Shown here one piece after another: positions 12,438 to 22,040 of a stretch of 64,000 nt of DNA. This DNA is from Emydura subglobosa. Lineage: Eukaryota > Chordata > Testudines > Chelidae. The DNA lies in assembly GCA_007922225.1 (NCBI GenBank), contig ML679958.1, positions 54,144,838-54,208,837 on the forward strand. The letters are read 5' to 3'. Every line of letters starts with the position of its first letter. Within the stretch, counting starts at the first letter, position 1. The notes beneath the pieces were generated by a model. It was given only the letters and a program-made list of their open reading frames with translations, searched no databases and was not told the origin of the DNA. The translations under genes and the position numbers were made by a program.

Positions 12438-13319
12438 TTGCTGGGAATAAAAGAGTATAGGGAGGAAACTGTGCAGCCTGGAAAAACCATCCCGATGCGC
12501 AGAAAGAATAGCAAATATGGTAGGCGTCCAGCTTGGCTTAACAAAGAAGTCTTTGGCGAACTTAAACACAAAAAAGAAGCTTACGAGAAGTGGAAGCTTG
12601 GCCAGATGACTAGGGAGGATTATAAAAATACTGCTGGAACATGCAGGAATGAAATCAGGAAGGCCAAAGCACAATTGGAGTTGCAGCTAGCAAGGGACAT
12701 GAAGGAGAACAAGAAGGGTTTCTACAAGTATGTTGCCAACAAGAAGAAGATTAGGGAAAGTATGGGCCCCTTAGAGAATGAGGGAGGCAACCTAGTGACA
12801 GAGGATGTGGAGAAAGCTGAGGTACTCAATGCCTTTTTTGCCTCTGTCTTCACAGACTCTCTTCACAGCTCTCAGACTGCTTCACTGGGTGGCACAGAAT
12901 GGGAAGGAGGCAAACATCCCGCAGTGCTGAAGAAACAGGTCCAAGACTATTTAGAAGGACTGGACATACACAAGTCCATGGGGCCAGATGCAATGCACCC
13001 GAGGGTGCTGAGGGAGTTGGCTGAGGTGATTTCAGAGCCATTGGCTATTATCTTTGAAAGCTTGTGGCAACAGGGGAAGGTCCCTGAGGACTGGAAAAAA
13101 GCAAATATAGTGCCCATCTTCAAAAAAGGGAGGAAAGAGGATCCAGGGAACTACAGACCAGTCAGCCTCATTTCAATCCCTGGAAAAATCATGGAGCAGG
13201 TCCTTAAGGAATCCATTTTAAGGCACTTGGAAGAGAGGAAGGTGATCAGGAACAGTCAACACGGATTCACCAAGGGAAAGTCATGCCTGACCAACCTGAT
13301 TGCTTTTATGATGAGGTGA
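12438..13319 (+). pseudogene. CR1 ORF2, N-terminal part of reverse transcriptase
   Basis: About 290 codons. The basic linker ([24 protein letters not shown], with RKAKA further on) precedes the RT. The early RT blocks follow: GPD-x-MHPRVL (about residues 178-186), [22 protein letters not shown] and the [15 protein letters not shown] block near the end. The frame then runs into a TGA at 13317 because one base has been lost within 'attgcttttatgatgag' (13299-13315). The downstream RT continues in another frame from 13283. ORF2 of CR1 encodes the endonuclease/RT that copies the element into the genome; this copy cannot. Confidence 0.93.
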
Positions 13320-14425
13320 CTGGCTCTGTGGATGTAGGGAAGGCAGTGGGTGTGATATACTTTGACTTTAGCAAAGCTTTTGATACTGTCTCTCACAGTA
13401 TTTTTATCAGCAAGTTAAAGAAGTATGGGCTGGATGAATGGACTATAAAATGGATAGAGAACTGGCTAGAACATAGGGCTCAACGATTAGTAATCAATGG
13501 CTCCATGTCTAGCTGGCAACCAGCCACAAGCGGAGTTCCCCAGGGGTCGGTGCTGGGGCCGATTCTGTTCAATATCTTCAATAATGATCTGGAAGATGGG
13601 GTAGATTGCACCCTCAGCAAGTTTGTGGATAACACTAAGCTGGGGGGAGTGGTAGATACCCTGGAAGGTAGGGATAGGATACAGAAGGACCTAAACAAAC
13701 TGAAGGATTGGACCAAAAGAAATCTAATGAGGTTCAACGAAGAAAAGTGCAGAGTCCTCCACTTAGGAAGGAAGAATCCCATGCACAGCTATAGACTGGG
13801 GACCGAAGAGCTAGGCAGCAGTTCTGCAGAAAAGGACATGGGGGTAATAGTGGATAAAAAGCTGGGTATGAGTCAGCAGTGTGCCCTGGTTGTCAAGAAG
13901 GCAAATAGCATATTGGGCTGCATTAGGAGGAGCATTGCCAGCAGGTCACAGGAAATGATTATTCCCCTCTATTCGGCATTGGTGAGGCCGCATTTAGAAT
14001 ACTGTGTCCAGTTTTGGGCCCCCCACTACAAAAAAGATGTGGACAATTTGGAGAGAGTGCAGCGGAGGGCAACCAAAATGATTAGGGGGCTGGAGCACAG
14101 GACTTATGAGGAGAGGCTGAGGGAACTGGGCTTGTTTAGTCTGCAAAAGAGAAGAGTGAGGGGGGATTTGATAGCAGCTTTTAACTACCTGAAAGGGGGT
14201 TCCAGGGAGGATGGAGCTAGGCTGTTCTCAGTGGTGGCAGATGACAGAACAAGGAGCAACGGTCTCAAGTTGCAGTTAGGGAGGTCTAGGTTGGACACTA
14301 GGAAAAAGTTTTTCACTAGGAGGGTGGTGAAGCACTGGAATGGGTTACCTAGGGAGGTGGTGGAATCTCCATCCTTAGAGGTTTTTAAGCTGAGGCTTGA
14401 CAAAGCCCTTGCTGGGATGACTTAG
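13283..14425 (+). pseudogene. CR1 ORF2, catalytic palm to C-terminus
   Basis: Continues ORF2 after the frameshift. It shows [13 protein letters not shown] (first catalytic Asp), [11 protein letters not shown], then FVDNTKLGG where the family has FADDTKLGG. The second Asp of the catalytic pair is therefore Asn (13631-13633), so even a repaired frame would encode a compromised polymerase. The CR1 C-terminal blocks follow: [42 protein letters not shown] and the final LDKAL. The stop at 14423-14425 is the natural CR1 stop. Confidence 0.93.
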
Positions 14426-14494
14426 CTGAGTTTAGTCCTGGTTTGAGCAGGGGGTTGGACTAGATGACCTCCTGAGGTCCCTTCCAACTCTAAT

Positions 14495-14516
14495 ATTCTA
14501 TGATTCTATGATTCTA
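14495..14516 (+). repeat. CR1 3' terminal octamer repeat
   Basis: Imperfect tandem ATTCTATG units end the CR1 insertion. This short repeat is the recognition tail of the CR1 RT. The same kind of tail ends the copies at 46241 and 50287 (reversed) and 51866-51882, while 28322-28340 has a GTCTATGA variant. Confidence 0.9.
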
Positions 14517-17480
14517 AAACCCTAGTCAGGAGGGGGAGATATGGGGTCTCTCCCCATGACAGATGACAGCTGAGGAGCCAGGAATCTAGAGTGAGTGCCC
14601 TTGGTGGATCATGAAGTCAGAATAAGTATAGTTGTCTTGAACTGTGACAATTTCTGTTAGTAAAACTCATCCCTTGGAATGTCTTCAGGTACAAACAAAG
14701 AGTGTAAGCATGACTGTAGAGAGTTCATTTAGTAATTCTAATGGATATATGTGAAACATTTTGTCCAATATTTGCATAACTCTGATGGACAGACAGCATG
14801 GGACTGTTTCTGATACCACTTACCAAGTTGTATACAGCTGTAACTTCATTACTTTCTGTGAGTTATTCCTGAGTTACACCAGTGTAAACCAACATAGGTG
14901 TTCAAGAAATTATGGTGATGAGCACTACATAATTAGAATAAATCTGACTAGGATCAGGCCTGATATTTTTAAGCAATATCTGTTGAATTCAGTAGAAATA
15001 GGTACTTAAAAATATATCTAACTTTGAGCACAAATAGTCCATTGATTTCAAAGTATCCTTCAAGTTAGGCACACACTTAAATGCTTTGCTGATGCAAGAA
15101 ATAAAAACTCAGCTATATGAAATTCATAATTCTCATTTTGTAAGTGTCCAAATACAGAAACTAAGAGTGAGATTTTTATTCCTGCTCTGGCCTGTTCATT
15201 CCAGAGAAATGAGTGGGAACAGAGTAAAGGGACTGTAAAAGCTTCTGATATAGATGGAGGAGAATCCCCCTAGCAAAGCAACTGAGGAAGATAGCCTGTT
15301 CTTCACAGAGTAGCCTCTGAGGATCCTCTAGAAAGCCCTAATTAGGGTGTATGGGAGAGACATGTTGTGGATGGAGACTGTGAGCAGCACTGCTACCCGT
15401 ACAGCACCTCAGGGAGGCTGCTATGACTTAGACAGCCACCACATGCTGTCCTGGAACAAGGCCTAAGCTGTGCATCATTATTTGAGGATTTAACACAGGA
15501 TGAAGTTTCATCGTTTCAGCCCATCAGATACATGAGCCCACCACAAAAATGAGATAAGAACCCTCTGCTGCTCATGCTTTTAATCAGAGAGATGTTTTCC
15601 AGCATGACAAAATACACTTCAATTTCAACAAGTAGCACTAAACTGTCCCCAGCCAATCAGAACTCTTCACCCACAAAGCCCTATAAGCAACAAATGATTA
15701 AATTTATAGCAGTATAAGTGCTTCAGAACGATGAGAAATGGAGCACAGTTTGTTGAACTGAATCAAAATGCCTCACCGCTTTTTAAGGTCACCTTGCAGC
15801 CCTGATGACAATTATAATATTAAGTATAATGCATTTCTGTTTAGTACAGTGGACTTTAAGAAAACATTGTTTCTATTATAACAGTCATTTTCCTGATATG
15901 AATAAGATTTCCCTTGCCTTCAGACGTCTCCAATGTGCATATCATGGCTGAGAACATGTTTTGTGCACAGGAGGAAATCAGTTCATACATATCTGCCATC
16001 TCTTGGGGAAAAAAAAAAAAAGAAAAAAGAAAAAAAAACCCTAACCTTTGTCAAGCTTTATCTGATATCTGCAGTAGTCAGCATGGCTCATTAGAAAGTT
16101 CATTTCAGTAAGTGAGAGCACTGGTGCTGTCCATCAAATAGCACATTGTAAATAACTGCAAACAGTGCACCTAATCAGATCTTTAACTTCCCAACCTTTG
16201 TATAACAGTACTCTTTAGTAATCTGAACAGGCTATCTACAAACTGCATTGACATTTTCAGATCTTCTAGTATTGTTTACTTCTCCTGAAAATTCTTATGT
16301 GGCAATTCACTAGGCATTGAATAAGTCAGGAACCCCTGCTGGTATTTGTTCAAGAGTATTTTCATTGAGGGATTTTCCTTTAATCAAAATAAATAGGCTG
16401 TTTCACACCAAAAGTGATCTAATTGACAGATTCTAAAAATGTTAAATGAGCAACCTATCCTGTAAATGTTGCTTTTCTAATTTAAAATCATTACTGCACT
16501 AGAGCACTGACATGGTGTTATTTGTTATAATTTCTTGTTTTGTTAGTGTAAGTTATTCCAGTGATTTCTTCTTTGATTTTGGGTTTATTTAAAATCATTA
16601 GCATAGCATTTACATTTATATTTACAATCTTTGCAGTTGCCAAATGTATAACAGTGTTTTAATATTAATTTTGGCAGTTGCTGAATTGGATCTTGGAACT
16701 TTTCAGTATCCAACACTTCCATGTCTCTTAGTTATTTTTAATAGATTTCATTATATTTCACTTTTTCTCTATTCCATTCAGTTACTGCTTATTTTTCTGT
16801 ATTGATTCATAACACATGTCAAAGCTAAAACAACAGTAGTGGGGAAAAAAGGTGAACAAGTGGGATACATCATTAATAGATAAACAGAATCCTGAATAAT
16901 AACTCAATAGGTCCTTGGATTGTTTTTTGTTATGTTTAAAGAAAGTGTCCAAGCCACCCTTTATTTGCTTAGTTTTTTTGTTTTTGAAACAAAATGTGCC
17001 ATTGAATGCAAAGGGGAAAATAATTAAAGATTGCATATTGTATCATGGTAAAAAGTACTGAACATAGCTAGGTCATGACTTTTTTCCTCACAAGGCATCA
17101 ACTAATGACACAGAACCGTAAAGAAAAAGTGTATGAAATAAAAACCCATGATTTTCTTAGTTGACTTTAATGGTAATTTAAACATGGTATGGTAAGAGTG
17201 ATAGAAGAGGTTTTCAAGCTTCTCTAGTCCATGTAAGGAGATCAGTATCAGAGTTATCATCTAGCCATACAGCTAAAAATCAGGCAAAGAGGGAGAAAAA
17301 CATCCTGGACTTTATCTGTTCTATTTAGCATAACAAAGGTGGTGACAGTATCTTAATGTTTAGGCATGTTTAAAAATATAGTTAGCTTCAGATTTAAGGC
17401 TTTTTATAAGCAGTAAATAGTTTATAGCAGGTTTAGGTAGAAATCTAAAATAGTGGTCTCCATGTTTTTATATTAGAGAA
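14517..17480. other. No gene; unassigned non-coding DNA
   Basis: AT-rich sequence without a recognisable element. A purine tract of A runs broken by G lies at 16009-16038. The open frames at 14761-15009 and 16782-17036 have no domain features. Confidence 0.5.
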
Positions 17481-17649
17481 GAAACAAAATGGAGATCTTA
17501 GGACAAACTGACCAACTGCAGAAAGGTAGACATGGGTGAAATAAAGGTCACTCGTAAATACCTGAAGGTAGGGATTATTTAGGTTGGAAGGAGGTTTTCA
17601 AGGAGATTCAGCTCGAGTGACAGGTATAAAATTAATTAACATATTGGAC

Positions 17650-17890
17650 AACTGATTGGTCAAAAAGACATCACCCCACTGGGAGGGGACTATGCTAATG
17701 ACTTGCATTAAGAAAACAATCAGTCAGGAAGGGTCAGAAATCGTATATAAGGCCCAGAGCTGACAGGTTTGAGTGTGGGTGGTTTTGCTAGCCAGAGGAG
17801 GAGCAGCAGACAGCAGCAGCTGCTTGACAGAGCAGAAGGACCCCTGAGATGAGTCAGGGGGATTTTATCAATAAGAAGGAAAGTAAGTAT
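17650..17890 (+). promoter_or_regulatory. Promoter-like segment, probably of a retroelement
   Basis: An inverted CCAAT box (gattggtc, 17654-17661) is followed about 85 bp later by a TATA motif (gtatataagg, 17743-17752). Next comes a GC-richer transcribed-looking stretch with CAGCAGCAG units (17805-17825), and a consensus splice donor (gtaagt) lies at 17883-17888. Spacing and order are those of a pol II promoter plus a short 5' exon. The same features occur in U3-R-U5 of endogenous LTR elements, and no host exon is recognisable downstream. I favour a retroelement promoter; a host gene 5' end is possible. Confidence 0.35.
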
Positions 17891-17923
17891 AACTGTTCTA
17901 AGGATAAGGAATGTATGAGTATG

Positions 17924-18374
17924 TGTTATGCCAGGCAGAGCCCAATTACTTCTGCCTGCAGGTTCTGGATACTAGGTGAGGAATAAAAACACGCCCACAC
18001 CAATTAGGTATATTTATCTTTAATCACAACTTACCTCCAATCAGCAGAGGGAGACCCTAATGAGCTCTGCGAAGCGGGCTGCAGGGGATTTGTACCATGC
18101 AATCCAGTGGATTCATGGCCAAGTCTCATTGCACAATTTGCATTACAAGCTTTTATGTGCAGCAGTTCTAGGGTACAGCTAGCATTGGCAAATTTACAGC
18201 ACGTGACGTTGCTTCCTAACTTTCCTCTTTTTTTGGCACCACAGACAAGTTCACACGGAATTGCAAAACTTATTTACCAAGCTGAGCAGTGCTCCTAATG
18301 AAACCAGTTCTGACCAGACCTGTCAAGCCACTATCTTTCTCCAACTCGCCACAGAATCTCTTCCGTGGCCTACA
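17924..18374. mobile_element. Solo LTR, 451 bp, with 5-bp target duplication
   Basis: Begins TGTTATGCCAGG and ends GCCTACA, giving TG...CA ends, and is flanked by perfect GTATG duplications (17919-17923 and 18375-18379). A second copy lies at 58355-58785, with matching blocks 'ggaataaaaacacg', 'tatctttaatcac', 'agcagagggagaccct', 'gcaggg' and 'tctgaccagacc'. On the minus strand an ATTAAA-type signal is followed by a GT-rich stretch (around 18020 down to 17985), which would fit the polyadenylation region of an LTR read in minus orientation; that orientation is inferred. No internal region is attached. Confidence 0.85.
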
Positions 18375-18379
18375 GTATG

Positions 18380-19195
18380 ATTATAAATAAAGCTGGATGC
18401 TTGCATCTGAATTGCCTCTTACCCCATCCATTCTATGATTGCCTGATCAAACCTCATAGGTTTTGTGTTCTAATACAACATTGTATTAAGGCTTTATACA
18501 TATGTATTAAGGGTCTTTTCTCTCTCTCTACTATATGTTGCAACATTATATATTTGTTCTACTGTGTGCCATGCCCCACTAAGTATTCACATATTCTAAT
18601 ATTATGTTATAATATGCACTAAGTAAATGTTATATTATGTAGAGTATTACATTTCATTTTTATGATTTATGTAACATTTAATGTTCTGCCACATTAGGTT
18701 ACAAAATTTATTGGGTCCTGTACTGTCTCGTGACCTATGCCATTTGTTATATTATGTTGACTTTTGATTTAAGAATCCATATGTATTAGAATTAACATTT
18801 AATTAAAGATACAGTAATTTCTTTGAAAACAAACTATCTGAGTGTGAATCCTTTGAGCAGAAGGCTGTATGCATGTCCTCACAAGGGTAAATTGAAGCAG
18901 ACAGTACTGGGGAGTTTTCCAATGTGGAGTTTCTAAAGGGAAACCCCTGGTAAACCCTTGTAAATCCCCTAGGGTGAGATATCTCCAGTTACCCACTTAT
19001 AGAGACTAGGCTTGTGATTAATGGATTGATATAACTAAGCCATTATAGGGTCTCTTGGTCCAAATTTTGGGATAACAAGAAGTGACTTGGTTCACTTTCC
19101 CCAATTCAAAATTTCCATATAGACTTGTGAACCTTAGGAGAGGTGTCCAAAAAGAATATAACCTCTACCTTATACAGAGGTCCTGATGACACCTT
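18380..19195. other. No gene; AT-rich DNA
   Basis: Very AT-rich (TTATATTATG-type text at 18530-18770). No repeat or coding region recognised. Confidence 0.5.
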
Positions 19196-19394
19196 TGCTG
19201 CAGAGGTTGTCCGGTAATGGCACACAGAGCTTATCCCAGTTGGTTAATGAACCAAGGGCCTCATACAAAGCCTATTAAAGTCAATGGAAAGACTGCAGTC
19301 TCAGTCATTCCATTCAATTGTGGGAATAATGGACTTGATGTTTTGTGAGTAAAGCCCCATTGCTTTTCAAAAGTTTTAAAATCTTTGAAGCAAA

Positions 19395-19592
19395 CTATGG
19401 TCTATTGCCACTAACGAATTTTTCAAGTATGCCATACTTTGCAAATATAGACTTGCATTGTCTGATGACAGATAAATTTGTGATGTCCTGAAGCACACCG
19501 ACTACATTTTTCAAATAATAATCAACTAGAATAACATAATCTGCACCTTGAAACTCAAACAGATCCATGCCAAGGTCTGTTTGGGACTTCAT
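19395..19592 (-). pseudogene. Gypsy integrase core fragment
   Basis: The frame carries GMDLFEFQGADYVILVDYY, matching the start of the retroviral-type integrase core (first catalytic Asp in the DLF block, second region in VDYY). It is followed by a -CKSIFAKYGILEKFVSGNRP stretch corresponding to the '..IF..HGIP....SDNGP' block, in which the second catalytic Asp is replaced (SGN for SDN). The integrase normally inserts the cDNA copy; this fragment cannot act. Confidence 0.85.
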
Positions 19593-19877
19593 GTGGTAGC
19601 ACTAGTTCCTTTCAATTTTTGTTTCTGAAGGTTTGACATGTGTTGCAAGACTGTTCTATGTCCTCAATTTGACCACATACACCTGGCATCCTGAGCTCTC
19701 CTTTTACATAGCTCTGCTCCCAGATGACTCTCATAAATAATAGACACAGTCTGTTTTCTGAGACTTCCCTGTACTATGATTCTAAAAGACAAGTTCATCT
19801 TGCACACTTAATTCCTCTTTCTATAACCAAGAAACAGGGGTCTCCTCTGTTATTTCAGGTCTCTTGTGTGGCCAGCC

Positions 19878-20066
19878 TTACAAAATAGTTTTTCTTAAAA
19901 TTTGGGGGACAGCATCATTTGCAATAGCTACTTGAAATTCCTTCAATTTCTGTTCTGAAATAGGCAAATAAGACATCATGAGACATAGTGAAACCTCAGC
20001 TTCCTCTGCAATATGCAATATTCCTCTGCCACCACGCAATATGTATGCTGTGAATGTAGCATACAC
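19878..20066 (-). pseudogene. Gypsy region between RNase H and integrase
   Basis: A 62-codon frame containing MMSYLPISEQKLKEFQVA and VPQILRKTI. It resembles the spacer in front of the zinc-binding integrase N-terminus in Gypsy pol ('LP.S...L.E...A...DP.LQ.L...I'). A preceding GRGILHIAEEAEVSL stretch fits the end of RNase H. Assignment rests on position and pattern. Confidence 0.65.
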
Positions 20067-20318
20067 AATTGCTAACTCTTTCCCTGGTCTGTATCTAACT
20101 TCCTGTTTATATTTTTGGAATGCAAGCAGCCATTTTTTGAATCATTAATGAAGTGCCATACAAAGGTTTCCTAAAAATGGCTTCAAGATGCTTGTGTTCT
20201 GTCACCACAGTTACTTTTTTTCCTGTAGATAAACTGATGAAATTGAGTATAGCCAAATAATGTTGCCGGCATTTCTTTTTATATTTGTTCTGTTGTGCTT
20301 AGGTCTGTTGTGTAGTTA

Positions 20319-20624
20319 TCAATTACAAGTAAGCAATAAAAGCACTGTTTTACAGCTATACAGCCTGTAATATGGTGGAATTTGCATCCACTGACACAGT
20401 AACTGGTCCTTGATATTAAAGTACTTTAGCACTGATGCCCCTGGAAGCAATACTTTCAAGCATTCGTATGCCACCTCATGCACTGGCATCCAAGTGAACT
20501 TAACATTTTTTTTCCCGACAGTTGTCTGAAAGCAGTTATTACTGTTGACATGAACAGAATAAATTTCCCAAGTAAGTGCTCCAACAAATCTTTGCAATTC
20601 AGTCTTGCAGGTCAGTGTGGCCAT
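20319..20624 (-). pseudogene. Gypsy RT thumb / RNase H junction
   Basis: The frame reads TELQRFVGALTWEI, then FTWMPVHEVAYECLKVLLPGA and SVLKYFNIKDQLLCQW. These correspond to the 'LQRFLGM.NY', 'W...H..AF..IK..L..APVL.Y' and '..LQCDAS' blocks of Gypsy pol at the passage from RT to RNase H. The RNase H catalytic Asp that follows in the family is not preserved (QWMQIPP). Confidence 0.85.
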
Positions 20625-20812
20625 TTCAGTTATTGCTGCAATTTTTTGAGTTTGTCAGGTTTTAGACCTTTTATCAAGTGATGCCCCAAATATTATATCT
20701 CTGTCAGAGCCAATTTACATTTGCTGTTGTTCAGTCACAGGTTCCTTTCATGACACCTCTCTAGAACTCTCTTGAGCCTTTCATCATATTCTCATCTGGT
20801 ATTTCCCAACTA

Positions 20813-20931
20813 GAGTGACCAGATAGCAAGTGTGAAAAATTGGGACGGGGATGGGGGGTAATGGGCACCTATATAAGAAAAAGCCACGAATATTGGGATT
20901 GTCCCTATAAAATAGGGACATCTGGTCACCC
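20813..20931. mobile_element. 119-bp TA-flanked MITE (Tc1/mariner type)
   Basis: Terminal inverted repeats GAGTGACCAGAT and, reversed, GGGTGACCAGAT (11 of 12 identical) are flanked by TA on both sides (20811-20812, 20932-20933). The interior has 'aaaattgggacgggg' and 'tattgggattgtccctat' and codes for nothing. TA duplication is typical of Tc1/mariner transposition, so the element would have been moved by a transposase supplied elsewhere. Confidence 0.85.
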
Positions 20932-20934
20932 TAT

Positions 20935-21058
20935 TCCCCCATGCCAGTTTGTCATCTGTGTAACATCCAATGCCTTCCAGACTTTCAAATGCCTGATGAA
21001 TCACTCTTTGGTAGACATCAGGAGTTAAACAGATGTCAAAAGGAAGTTTGGTGTACAT
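20935..21058 (-). pseudogene. Gypsy RT catalytic region, cut by a MITE
   Basis: MYTKLPFDICLTPDVYQRV is the 'LPFGI..AP..FQR' block and is followed by CYTDDKLAWGN, the catalytic box (D35 and D36 of this frame). The box is intact, but translation runs straight into the MITE whose TA target begins at the WGN codons. The next pol block resumes beyond the insertion at about 20810 on the minus strand. Confidence 0.85.
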
Positions 21059-21480
21059 GTACGTGCCAAATCACGTGTTGAATGTACAGAGTCTAGAACT
21101 TTTGTCATTCAACTGTATTTATCAAAATCTACTACTGACATCAAAGAGAGTGAAAATGTTAGCTTTTGTTCACTAGCTGGTGATTACTTCTACTGTAGGC
21201 AATAGAAAATGTTTCTTTCATATTGCTTTATTGATATCTCAGATCCAAGCATATTCTTATCTCATCTTGACCTAGTTTGTCTACAATTAAAATATAATTT
21301 TTCCATTTTGTAGGTTCTTGCACTTTTATTATTTGCAAACTGTTCCATGTGGTGTAATTCTGGTTCTACTTTGTCCCTTAATCCCACTGGAACTTGACAA
21401 GGTTGCATGAATTACAGGTGGAACTTGTAAGATGGTAATTACTGATGGAACACCATAAAGATGAACTCCCCTGTTAAGCA

Positions 21481-21930
21481 CCCTAAACCTTCAAATACAT
21501 CCTTGTATTATTTAAATATGTATGACTTCTTACACCACATAATAGCTGTTGCCAACTTGCCATTATAACATAAGACAAGATACTGGAGCCTTTTTTATCG
21601 TATCAATAAACATTTGTTGCTGAGAACTGTGCTATAGGTGTTGCTGTACAGATAGGAGTTGCCTGACTGCAAATGCTTTTAGTAATGTACTTCTGCTGAT
21701 AAAGCTCACTACTTTAATAATTCCACAATAGAACACTATGGGTAACTTTGATTACTTGTATGGGACAAGACTGGGTGATGTTTGGAGGGGGTCCTCTTTG
21801 GATATGGGCCCTGGAATAAGAATGGCTCTTGAACACAAAATATAACCTTCTTGTGAAAAAGGCAAATTTTTCAGACCTCTTTCACCCACTTTCCTCTGCT
21901 CCCCTCTTCTGGTCCTAGCAAGATTATTGT
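21481..21930. other. Unassigned, possibly more Gypsy internal sequence
   Basis: No clear domain. By position this could be eroded upstream pol or gag sequence of the Gypsy relic, but I see no motif that proves it. Confidence 0.35.
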
Positions 21931-21931
21931 A

Positions 21932-22040
21932 TCCAGTGTTGTAGCCATGTTGGTCCCAGGATATTAGAGAAATGAGTTGGGTGAGATAATCTCTTTTATT
22001 GGACCAACTTCTGTTGGTGAGAGAGACAAGTTCACTTTGC
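21932..22040 (+). repeat. Single-arm copy of the TGTTGGTGAGAGAGAC repeat
   Basis: 'ccagtgttgtagccatgttggtcccagg', then 'tattagagaaatgagttgggtgag', then 'cttttattggaccaacttctgttggtgagagagac'. The same blocks appear in the palindromic copy at 6560-6805. The first 20 bases resemble the outer end of the repeat at 29092-29113 (reversed). Non-coding. Confidence 0.7.

Larger units (their letters stand above)
12396..14516 (+). mobile_element. 5'-truncated CR1 LINE, best preserved copy here
   Basis: The element covers the ORF2 linker, the complete reverse transcriptase and the C-terminal domain, followed by the CR1 3' UTR ('ttggactagatgacctcctgaggtcccttccaactcta') and two to three units of the 3' octamer (ATTCTATG) at 14495-14516. 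ORF1 and the endonuclease are absent, as expected of a 5'-truncated reverse transcript. ORF2 has a single frameshift and no other stop over about 660 codons, so this is the youngest CR1 in the window. The 5' edge is approximate; the frame stays open upstream of 12438 to about 12399. Confidence 0.92.
19200..21480 (-). mobile_element. Ty3/Gypsy retrotransposon pol pseudogene
   Basis: Read on the minus strand, the pieces come in the order of Gypsy pol: the region before RT with an HATLSS/QVPVGLRDK-like stretch (about 21420-21370), RT with LPFDI...DVYQR and YTDD (21058-20935), the RT-RNase H junction (20624-20319), an inter-domain stretch (20066-19878) and the integrase core (19592-19395). All pieces are separated by stops or frameshifts, with a MITE at 20813-20931. 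The element resembles vertebrate Gypsy copies annotated as K02A2.6-like. No LTRs or gag could be identified at either side, so this is a pol-only relic. Confidence 0.85.
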
